A DNA stretch of 7,364 bases, from the NCBI GenBank assembly GCA_027005175.1, contig JALTMC010000129.1:1-7364 (forward strand), given 5' to 3'. Under the pieces are notes generated by a model that was not told where the DNA came from, ran no database searches, and was given only the letters and a program-made list of their open reading frames with translations. Made by a program: the position numbers and the translations under genes. Source of the DNA: Myxococcales bacterium (GTDB lineage: Bacteria; Myxococcota_C; UBA6777). This document shows positions 1-5,548 of this stretch, one piece after another (the stretch's first letter is position 1; each line of letters opens with the position of its first letter).

Positions 1-126
1 CCTTCTGGAGGCATGTTATGAAGAGGCTCCGAATGTGTATCCTTCTGGAGGCATGTTATGAAGAGGCTCCGAATGTGTATCCTTCTGGAGGTATGTTATG
101 AAGAGGCTCCGAATGTGTATCCTTCT
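1..126 (+). repeat. Three tandem 40-bp units carrying RBS and ATG
   Basis: Units lie at 1-40, 41-80 and 81-120, and the first 6 bases of a fourth follow at 121-126. The only difference seen is C to T at position 92 in the third unit. Each unit carries CTGGAGG, then an ATG (18, 58, 98) and the next codons of the amylase gene. Because 40 is not a multiple of 3, the three ATGs fall in three different frames; only the ATG at 98 opens the long gene. The window begins exactly at a unit boundary, so the array may continue upstream. Confidence 0.97.
18..101 (+). other. Mini-ORF in the tandem repeat, stop overlaps amylase start
   Basis: The ATG of the first unit has the same RBS (47-nt repeat context starting CTGGAGG at 5-11) as the amylase gene. 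It opens 27 codons and stops at TGA 99-101, overlapping the amylase ATG as ATGA (98-101), an arrangement typical of translational coupling. The ATG of the second unit at 58 opens a separate frame that stops at TAA 205-207, inside the amylase gene. Translation of either peptide is unproven; they may be by-products of the duplication. Confidence 0.4.
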
Positions 127-1783
127 CTTGGTGCTGGGAGGGCTTTGCTTGAACTCCTTTACACTGTTGGGTGCAGGTCATACCAGAGCGAAGAACTCCA
201 CACGTAAACCAGCCCTTCGCAAACCACAAGCTCCCGCTGTTACCCCCGGTTGGTGGCGTCGCAGTGTCTTTTATGAGGTCTTTGTTCGCAGCTTTCAAGA
301 CAGTAACGGCGACGGAGTCGGTGATCTCAAAGGCTTGATCCAGCGACTGGACTATCTCAATGATGGGAACCCTGCTACCTCCAATGATCTGGGAGTGACG
401 GCACTTTGGTTGATGCCAGTCTTTCGCTCACCAAGCTATCATGGCTACGATACCACCGACTATTACAACATCAATCCTGCTTATGGGACGAACCAGGATT
501 TCAAACGCTTGCTTCGCGAAGCGCATCGTCGCGGCATTCGAATCATTATCGATTATATGATAAATCATACATCGTCGAAACATCCGTGGTTTCAGGCATC
601 GAAATCCAAAAAATCATCGTATCGGAACTGGTACGTTTGGCGACGTACCAATCCTGGCTGGACGCAGCCATGGGGAAGTGGTCAGGTTTGGCACTCCATT
701 CAACATGAATTCTTTTATGGGATCTTCTGGGGCGGTATGCCCGATCTTAACTTTCGTCATCCTCCTGTTCGCGAAGAGATGCTCAAAATCGCAAAGCATT
801 GGATTCGTATGGGAGTGGACGGTTTTCGTTTGGACGCTGCCCGCTATCTTGTCGCCAACGGAGCTGGCCCAAAGCAAAGCGACCAACCACAGACTCATGC
901 GTACTGGAAGGCATTTCGTCGCACTGTGAAGAAGATGTCTCCTCCTACCGCTCTGATCGGTGAGATTTGGACTCAAGGCTCCAACATTGCTCCTTATTGT
1001 CGAGGGGATGAGATGGACCAATCCTTTCATTTCTCCCTCGCATCGGCCATGAAGTCGGCAGCCGCCTCCATGACCGCAAAACCTCTTTGGCGCGTACTTT
1101 CTCAAAAAGATATCCCAATGAAGTGTTGGGCCACCTTTCTCTCCAACCACGACCAGGAACGTATTATGAGCCAATTCCACGGGAATATGAGGATGATGCG
1201 AATAGCCTCAGCGATGTTGTTGACCTTGCCCGGAACTCCTTATGTGTATTACGGGGAAGAGATCGGAATGACCAATGGGTCCAAAAGACACGATGAGGCC
1301 AAGAGAACTCCCATGGCGTGGAATGCTTCCAAGCATGGCGGATTTACCACAGGCAAGCCATGGTACCCGCTTGTGTCGCACAAAAAAAACAACATCGCTA
1401 GCCAGACAGGGAAGGCTGACTCCCTGCTCTCCTGGTATCGCCGCCTGATTCGCCTTCGACACAGATATCATGCCCTCTCCTTGGGCTCTTTGGTTCGTGT
1501 TCCTCTTCAGGGAAAGGGGAAGGAAGCTGTGGTCGCGTTTGTGCGGCACCATCCATCGCAACGCATCCTGGTGATCATGAATCTGGAAGATCAGTCCAAA
1601 GCTGCTGTTCAGATCACACTGCCATTCGCAGCAAAGCGATGGAAGACCTTGCTTCGACATGGCTCCGGCCATGTCACACACCTGAATACCACCACACAAC
1701 CCACAGCCTCTCCCTACACCCGCTCCACTCCCAAACATGTCGTAAAGCTCGGTCCCACTTCCTTGTGGGTTGTAGAGCTGTAA
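98..1783 (+). CDS. Exported GH13 alpha-amylase family glycoside hydrolase
   Basis: A 561-residue enzyme expected to hydrolyse alpha-glucosidic bonds in starch-like glucans or maltooligosaccharides. A basic N-terminus (MKRLR) and hydrophobic stretch (about residues 7-26) form a Sec-type signal peptide; no canonical lipobox is seen. A Ca-site-like DSNGDGVGD lies at 68-76. GH13 regions are intact: DYMINH (D152, N156, H157), MPDLN (214-218), GFRLD (R244, nucleophile D246), GEIW (acid/base E289), and SNHD (N349-D352 stretch, transition-state stabiliser D352). The C-terminus from about 465 looks like the usual beta domain. In established GH13 classification, MPDLN marks enzymes intermediate between oligo-1,6-glucosidases and neopullulanases (subfamily GH13_36), so exact specificity is open. 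The ATG at 98 is preferred: GGAGG at 87-91 is 6 nt upstream, and an in-frame TGA at 59-61 rules out a longer start. The gene stands alone, followed by a weak terminator candidate. Confidence 0.95.
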   Translation: MKRLRMCILLLVLGGLCLNSFTLLGAGHTRAKNSTRKPALRKPQAPAVTPGWWRRSVFYEVFVRSFQDSNGDGVGDLKGLIQRLDYLNDGNPATSNDLGVTALWLMPVFRSPSYHGYDTTDYYNINPAYGTNQDFKRLLREAHRRGIRIIIDYMINHTSSKHPWFQASKSKKSSYRNWYVWRRTNPGWTQPWGSGQVWHSIQHEFFYGIFWGGMPDLNFRHPPVREEMLKIAKHWIRMGVDGFRLDAARYLVANGAGPKQSDQPQTHAYWKAFRRTVKKMSPPTALIGEIWTQGSNIAPYCRGDEMDQSFHFSLASAMKSAAASMTAKPLWRVLSQKDIPMKCWATFLSNHDQERIMSQFHGNMRMMRIASAMLLTLPGTPYVYYGEEIGMTNGSKRHDEAKRTPMAWNASKHGGFTTGKPWYPLVSHKKNNIASQTGKADSLLSWYRRLIRLRHRYHALSLGSLVRVPLQGKGKEAVVAFVRHHPSQRILVIMNLEDQSKAAVQITLPFAAKRWKTLLRHGSGHVTHLNTTTQPTASPYTRSTPKHVVKLGPTSLWVVEL

Positions 1784-1827
1784 GAACAACTTCTCCATCC
1801 CTCTAGCACTTATTAACAATTGATTTT

Positions 1828-1861
1828 CTTCAAGTGGGGGTTGAAGTTGAGTCCTTTTTTT
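1828..1861 (+). terminator. Weak Rho-independent terminator candidate
   Basis: CTTCAA (1828-1833) pairs with TTGAAG (1841-1846) around a 7-nt loop, with T-runs at 1854-1861 and 1865-1871. It lies 45 nt after the amylase stop. The stem is short and AT-rich, and the first T-run starts about 7 nt below it, so this is not a strong terminator. It overlaps the small ORF proposed at 1841-2011; both calls are tentative. Confidence 0.35.
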
Positions 1862-2011
1862 ATCTTTTTTTGTTGTTCCCTGTTCGTGTTCCTTGCTGCC
1901 TGTAGGGTGTGGCTGCTGTGTGGCTGCTCGGCGATACCTGCCAAGGAAGCACAAAAGAGCAGGGAGTTGGAGCCGAAAAAAAAAAGTCTTTCACCCGAAA
2001 AGAAACACTGA
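1841..2011 (+). CDS. Possible small lipoprotein (56 aa), tentative
   Basis: A TTG start at 1841 would give a 56-residue peptide beginning MKLSPFF, with a hydrophobic stretch ending in LAAC, a canonical signal peptidase II lipobox, and a short Lys/Glu-rich tail ending SPEKKH. The frame also opens at TTG 1820, and TTG 1847 is another option. The stop, 2009-2011, is just before the RBS-like AAGGAG at 2027-2032. Against it: no ATG, no well-spaced RBS (GGGGG at 1836-1840 suits only TTG 1847), and T-runs that yield Phe-rich peptides by chance. If real, it is a lipid-anchored envelope peptide of unknown function; otherwise the stretch is untranslated spacer. Confidence 0.25.
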   Translation: MKLSPFFIFFCCSLFVFLAACRVWLLCGCSAIPAKEAQKSRELEPKKKSLSPEKKH

Positions 2012-2026
2012 ACGACGGACAGTGTT
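2004..2026 (+). promoter_or_regulatory. Hairpin immediately before an RBS-like AAGGAG
   Basis: AACACTG (2004-2010) and CAGTGTT (2020-2026) form a perfect 7-bp stem with a 9-nt loop, followed directly by AAGGAG (2027-2032). No T-run follows, so it is not a typical terminator. It could be a protein-binding inverted repeat or an RNA structure at the leader of the next gene. If translation starts at 2101, it lies upstream of the proposed promoter and would act as DNA. Confidence 0.35.
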
Positions 2027-2034
2027 AAGGAGCA

Positions 2035-2063
2035 TTGACGTTGTTGAAGTCCTTTGCTAGTGT
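2035..2063 (+). promoter_or_regulatory. Candidate sigma70-type promoter for the VWA gene
   Basis: TTGACG (2035-2040) resembles a -35 box. After 17 bp comes TAGTGT (2058-2063), preceded by TGC, which fits an extended -10 element. The expected transcript would start near 2070 and carry the good RBS AAAGGAG (2088-2094) before ATG 2101. The -10 box itself is a moderate match, and other sigma factors cannot be judged. Confidence 0.35.
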
Positions 2064-2100
2064 AAGACACTTGGTGAGGCTGAAGATAAAGGAGTGCCTA

Positions 2101-4275
2101 ATGTTGGGAAGTCCGTTGTTTTTTTTGAGAAAGTTACACTTACCACGCTATCAAACATGTGAACTTCATCCACATGCTTCGTGGGGTCTCACGGCTTTTG
2201 CAAGTCTTGTGTTTGCTTTTTTTCTTTGGGGTGTGGTGCCTAGTGTACAAGCTCAGAGTAAGCCTGCGAACTGCGAGCCTCCTGATGTGTTGCTGATTGT
2301 GGACTTCTCCAACAGCATGAACTGGGGTCTTAATGGTACACAAAGAGGCCGTCCTACGAAGATCACGATTCTCCGACAAGCTTATCGTGATCTGTTGGTT
2401 CGATTTGACAAGCGGATTCGCTTTGGCTTGATCACATACACAACAACAGTGAATCAGCCGCCTCGCAACTATCCCTACGAGATCTGCGCCTACCAAAAGC
2501 CCATTGTTAAACTGCAAGTTGCTGTGGGGCCAGGGACAGGGAGTCGCAGTGTTTCTGTCCTCAACTCCCTGCGTGCTGATGGCTGTACTCCGATGCTTCC
2601 CGCTTTGGCGGAAGGTGTTAAGCATTTTCAAAAATACGTGATTCCTCGTGACACCAATAAAAAACGCCGTCGCTTTGTCGTGTTGATGACAGATGGCGTC
2701 CCCAACACAGGTTGTCCCAACTGGCGAGATGAGAACGACACTCCCAGTTGTAGTAAGCATCTGGTCTCTGAGGTGCTCAAACTTCGGAGTTTGAGTGTTG
2801 GTGGAGTCAACCATGACATCAAGACCTATGTGATTGGATTTGGTAAGATTACAGGCAGCGGAAGAAACCAGTCCATGGACCCAGGCACCCTCAACGCGAT
2901 GGCTCGTGCCGGTGGGACGACCAAATACTTTCAGGCTGATGATCTCAAGCAGTTGCGTAAAGCACTGGAGACCGTCGCCAACAATGCGGGGGGGAACGTT
3001 GAGGTTTGTAACAACAAAGATGACAACTGCAATGGTAGCATTGATGAAAACCTCAAACGCACATGTCAGGGAGCTTGTGGGAGCGGTGAGCAAGTTTGTA
3101 GTAAAGGAAGCTGGGGTGCTTGTAGTTCTCCTCCAACCAAGGGGGTTGAAGTTTGTAACGGTAAAGATGACGACTGTGATGGAACGACGGATGAGGGCCT
3201 TTTTAAAGATTGTCCCAAGTCTGGTCCTTGTGGAAAACTGGCGAAGGTCAAGTGTGTCAATGGAAAGTGGGGAAGTTGTTTGGGGGGCAAAGTGCCCACT
3301 GAGATTTGCAATGGCAAAGACGACAACTGCGATGGAAACATTGATGAGGGGCTGTCTCGTGCTTGCACGACAAAGTGTGGGAAAGGAACGCAGGCTTGTA
3401 TTCAAGGTGATTGGAGTACCTGTACGGCTCCTCAGCCCTCACCCGAACTTTGTGACGGTGTAGACAACAACTGTGACGGTATCATCGACAATGGCGCATC
3501 GTGTTCCGGTAAATGTGTCGGTGGTGTTTGTTATCGCAAGTGTACACAAGAGTGTCCACAAGGTTTTGTTTGCTCCAACAATCTGTGCATCGCAAAGGTT
3601 TGTCGTCCGGCATGCAAAGCCGATGCGACTTGCTTGTACGGGTACTGTGTGCCCAAAGATTGTCGTAAGCCCAATGGAAAGTGTGCTTCAGGGCAGCTTT
3701 GTGACAACAGTGGACAGTGTGTGAAAAATCCTTGCTTGGGAGTTAAGTGTGGTGCGGGGCTCTATTGCAAAAATGGTCAATGCCGGGTGTCTTGTGAGAA
3801 GGTCTCCTGCCCAACGGGGCAAAATTGTCAAAATGGAAAGTGTACTCCAGATCCCTGCGCTGCGACCAAATGTCCGTCAAGTCAGATCTGTTTTGAGGGT
3901 CGATGCTTCCCCAAAACCTGCCCAGCCAAAGCCTGTTCTTCGGGTCTGACTTGCCTTAAGGGTGCTTGTGTCATTGACCGATGCAAGAATCTGACCTGTC
4001 CTACAGGCCAGACGTGCTCCTCCGGTGAATGCTATGGACCCAAAGGACCACAACACCACGATCCCAATGACCCCACAAAACCCATTAATAATACCAATGA
4101 CAATAAGATCAGTGGTGGGAACAGCAACAACAGTGGAAACAGTAATAACGGTGGTAAAGGCTGTCTTTGCTCTGCTCAGCCATTTGACGGTACACCGGGT
4201 ATTCCCGTGTCCTTGCTTGTTTTTGTCTTCTTTCTTCCCTTTATCCTTCGGCGCAGACGCTCCTCGCTCGAATGA
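2101..4275 (+). CDS. VWA domain, MopE-motif, Cys-rich protein with MYXO-CTERM-like tail
   Basis: A 724-residue predicted surface protein. After a long n-region, a hydrophobic segment (29-47) ends at VQA (49-51), a plausible signal peptidase site. The VWA domain (about 62-293) has a complete MIDAS: DFSNS (D68, S70, S72), T163 and TDG (D198). Four MopE-type motifs of the form CNGKDDNCDG.IDE follow (303-316, 352-365, 403-416, 451-464), each but the last trailed by Cys pairs and GxW. Residues about 468-645 hold Cys-rich units of about 20 residues (C-P-x-G-x-x-C-x-x-G-x-C). An Asn/Gly linker (about 655-686) leads to GCLCSA, a membrane segment (about 701-716) and RRRR, as in MYXO-CTERM signals. VWA and MopE motifs bind metal and often mediate adhesion; the ligand is unknown. 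ATG 2101 is preferred for its RBS (AAAGGAG, 6 nt); in-frame TTG 2035 or 2041 would add 22 or 20 residues. Confidence 0.9.
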   Translation: MLGSPLFFLRKLHLPRYQTCELHPHASWGLTAFASLVFAFFLWGVVPSVQAQSKPANCEPPDVLLIVDFSNSMNWGLNGTQRGRPTKITILRQAYRDLLVRFDKRIRFGLITYTTTVNQPPRNYPYEICAYQKPIVKLQVAVGPGTGSRSVSVLNSLRADGCTPMLPALAEGVKHFQKYVIPRDTNKKRRRFVVLMTDGVPNTGCPNWRDENDTPSCSKHLVSEVLKLRSLSVGGVNHDIKTYVIGFGKITGSGRNQSMDPGTLNAMARAGGTTKYFQADDLKQLRKALETVANNAGGNVEVCNNKDDNCNGSIDENLKRTCQGACGSGEQVCSKGSWGACSSPPTKGVEVCNGKDDDCDGTTDEGLFKDCPKSGPCGKLAKVKCVNGKWGSCLGGKVPTEICNGKDDNCDGNIDEGLSRACTTKCGKGTQACIQGDWSTCTAPQPSPELCDGVDNNCDGIIDNGASCSGKCVGGVCYRKCTQECPQGFVCSNNLCIAKVCRPACKADATCLYGYCVPKDCRKPNGKCASGQLCDNSGQCVKNPCLGVKCGAGLYCKNGQCRVSCEKVSCPTGQNCQNGKCTPDPCAATKCPSSQICFEGRCFPKTCPAKACSSGLTCLKGACVIDRCKNLTCPTGQTCSSGECYGPKGPQHHDPNDPTKPINNTNDNKISGGNSNNSGNSNNGGKGCLCSAQPFDGTPGIPVSLLVFVFFLPFILRRRRSSLE
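3007..3492 (+). repeat. Four MopE-type metal-binding motif repeats within the VWA gene
   Basis: The motif coding stretches are 3007-3048, 3154-3195, 3307-3348 and 3451-3492, spaced 147, 153 and 144 bp apart. The first three end in DE; the fourth ends DN (CDGVDNNCDGIIDN). The first carries N instead of D in its second half (CNGSIDE). Such Asp/Asn-rich Cys motifs are recognised as putative metal-binding motifs in myxobacterial surface proteins. The DNA has diverged enough that this looks like an old protein repeat, not a recent duplication. Confidence 0.85.
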
Positions 4276-4440
4276 TTCGGGCTCACTATCTATCTTCCAT
4301 CTCTATCCGTAGTATCCATCTTCCATCTCTCCCTTTACTCCCTTATCTTCCATCACTATCCGTAGTATCCATCTTCCATCACTATCCGTAGTATCCATCC
4401 TTTGTCCTCTCCCTTTGCTCTCTTGCTCCTCCTTCTTTTT
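4276..4440 (+). terminator. G-poor, C/T-rich spacer, possible Rho-dependent terminator
   Basis: Counting by eye, 4281-4440 holds about 60 C and 10 G in 160 bases, and it starts right after the VWA gene stop. A transcript this rich in C and poor in G and structure resembles Rho-utilisation sites. No intrinsic hairpin with a T-run was found between 4275 and the SDR gene. The function is inferred from composition only. Confidence 0.3.
4292..4422. repeat. Five tandem 26-27-bp pyrimidine-rich units
   Basis: Full units of the form ATCTTCCATC..CTATCC.. lie at 4292-4317, 4345-4370 and 4371-4396. The last two are identical and directly adjacent; the first differs by one base. Two variant units with CTCCCTTTxCTC lie at 4318-4344 and 4397-4422, giving the order A-B-A-A-B'. 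Each A unit contains the small inverted repeat (A)CTA-TCCG-TAG(T). A minus-strand reading frame over the repeat has no RBS or protein signature and is not called. Confidence 0.9.
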
Positions 4441-4490
4441 TCCGTTAGGTTGCTCTGCATCATGTATCGACAGAACGGGAGGAATGATCG

Positions 4491-5318
4491 ATGGCACGTA
4501 AAGCGTTTTCTGAATTGACAGTTTTAATTACGGGAGCAAGCACGGGTATCGGCTACGATGCTGCTGTTGAGTTGGGGCGGCTTGGTATGCATGTTCTGGC
4601 TGGAGCACGCAAAGAGAGCGATCTCGCCCGACTCCATGAACTCGACAATGTCACTCCCGTTCGTCTGGATGTTACGAAATCAGAAGACATAAAACAGGTT
4701 GTCCAAACCTTAGAGGAGCTGGGGCGTGGTCTGGATGTTTTGATCAACAACGCAGGTGTTGCTGTAGGGGCACCTCTGATGGATCTTAATCTCGATGATT
4801 TGCGCTGGCAGTTTGAGGTCAATGTTTTTGCAGTGGCGGCTCTGACAAGAGCCTGTTTTCCGTTGCTTCAGCCAAACAAAGGTCGGATTATCAATATCAG
4901 CTCTCTGTCGGGTCGCATGGCGATCCCTTTTATGGGGCCTTATGCGATGAGTAAGTTTGCGATCGAGGCATATTCCGATGCTTTGCGACGGGAGCTTTCG
5001 CCTTTTGGTATGGAGGTTGTTGTGATTCAACCTGGACCCATTCAAACCGCGATCTGGGACAAAACCGACCCAAACACCGATCAGTTTGCGGGTTCTCTCT
5101 TTGAAGAACGTGCCAAACGTGCCGGTGTTGCCGTGATTGCCAATGGAAAGAATAAAAGTCTCCCCGTAAAGCATGTGACCCATGTCTTGGTGCAAGCGAT
5201 ACAGGCCAAGCGGCCCAAAACTCGCTATGTCATTACAAAGGGAAAATGGCTCCGTATTCTTCTGTCCAATCTCCCCGATCGATGGACTGATGCCATTCTC
5301 AATCGAGTCTTTCGCTAA
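4491..5318 (+). CDS. Classical short-chain dehydrogenase/reductase (SDR)
   Basis: A 275-residue NAD(P)-dependent oxidoreductase, presumably cytoplasmic; the substrate cannot be read from sequence. The Rossmann glycine motif TGASTGIG is at 14-21, R40 after the second strand favours NADP(H), and D60 follows in LDVT. NNAG is at 86-89 and N111 is the structural Asn. The catalytic triad S138, Y151 and K155 is intact (ISS...YAMSK), and PGPIQT at 181-186 is the usual cofactor-loop segment. Length is normal. There is no signal peptide or transmembrane anchor. GGGAGG (4477-4482) lies 8 nt before ATG 4491; an ATG at 4484 is too close to it and opens only five codons (stop 4499-4501), overlapping the true start. 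The gene stands alone between two repeat-filled spacers and converges on the minus-strand gene. Its stop codon lies inside a 36-bp repeat copied downstream. Confidence 0.94.
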   Translation: MARKAFSELTVLITGASTGIGYDAAVELGRLGMHVLAGARKESDLARLHELDNVTPVRLDVTKSEDIKQVVQTLEELGRGLDVLINNAGVAVGAPLMDLNLDDLRWQFEVNVFAVAALTRACFPLLQPNKGRIINISSLSGRMAIPFMGPYAMSKFAIEAYSDALRRELSPFGMEVVVIQPGPIQTAIWDKTDPNTDQFAGSLFEERAKRAGVAVIANGKNKSLPVKHVTHVLVQAIQAKRPKTRYVITKGKWLRILLSNLPDRWTDAILNRVFR

Positions 5319-5416
5319 GCGATCCAATCATTGTAACAAGCATCCTGAGTTTGTGGATGTACCTGCAAAGGGAGAGCCTGCTTTCGCTAAGCGATCCAAT
5401 CATTGTAACAAGCATC
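5309..5416. repeat. Identical 36-bp direct repeats, 36-bp spacer, overlapping the SDR stop
   Basis: The copies at 5309-5344 and 5381-5416 are identical over exactly 36 bases and diverge immediately on both sides; the 36 bases between them (5345-5380) are unrelated. Each copy holds two short palindromes, TCGCT-A-AGCGA and TTGT-A-ACAA. The first copy supplies the last codons and TAA stop of the SDR gene. On the minus strand the inner part reads GTTACAAT....GCGAAAG. It may be a duplicated gene end, a dispersed repeat or a CRISPR-like pair; the repeat itself is certain, its nature is not. Confidence 0.93.
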
Positions 5417-5439
5417 GGCGAGTGATAGGTTTTTGTATG

Positions 5440-5546
5440 GTTGCGATTGGAGACTCCAGAGTGAGCACTCAAAACATGCTTTTGGCGTCCCATGTTGTGA
5501 CCACTGTGATGTTGCGATGGAAGACTCCAGAGCGAGCACTTGAAAC
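5440..5546. repeat. CRISPR-like pair of 36-bp repeats with 35-bp spacer
   Basis: The copies at 5440-5475 and 5511-5546 match at 31 of 36 positions and flank an unrelated 35-bp sequence (5476-5510). Both start GTTGCGAT; the second ends CACTTGAAAC, the first CACTCAAAAC. Repeat length, spacer length, GTTGC start and GAAAC end match common CRISPR repeats. The first copy holds palindromes TGGAG-A-CTCCA and GAGTG-AG-CACTC, which are weakened in the second. With only two diverged copies and no cas gene in view, this could be a decayed array end or another repeat family. The second copy ends 2 bp from the stop of the minus-strand gene. Confidence 0.85.
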
Positions 5547-5548
5547 TC

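Noticed and set aside
137-148. Lipobox (GGLC, residues 14-17) in the amylase signal peptide
   Set aside because: Leu at -1 does not fit the signal peptidase II consensus, and the hydrophobic segment continues past the Cys.
1754-1769. Hairpin CCCAC-TTCCTT-GTGGG as amylase terminator
   Set aside because: It lies inside the last codons of the amylase gene and no T-run follows.
1208-1954. Minus-strand open frames opposite the amylase gene (also 614-1180)
   Set aside because: They overlap intact GH13 catalytic regions on the other strand and show no RBS or domain.
2140-3405. Long minus-strand open frame (421 codons) opposite the VWA gene
   Set aside because: It lies antisense to clear VWA and MopE coding sequence, has no recognisable domain, and its Val/Ile-rich repeats mirror the complement of the MopE motifs.
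4303-4497. Minus-strand 64-codon frame over the pyrimidine-rich repeats
   Set aside because: Low-complexity Glu/Lys/Asp composition is what the purine-rich complement yields; no start signal is evident.
5299-5493. Minus-strand 64-codon frame over the repeats
   Set aside because: It is made mostly of translated 36-bp repeat and has no RBS or protein signature.
5309-5546. A confirmed CRISPR-Cas locus
   Set aside because: There are only two copies of each repeat, the first family overlaps a gene end, and no cas gene is present in the window; kept only as CRISPR-like repeats.
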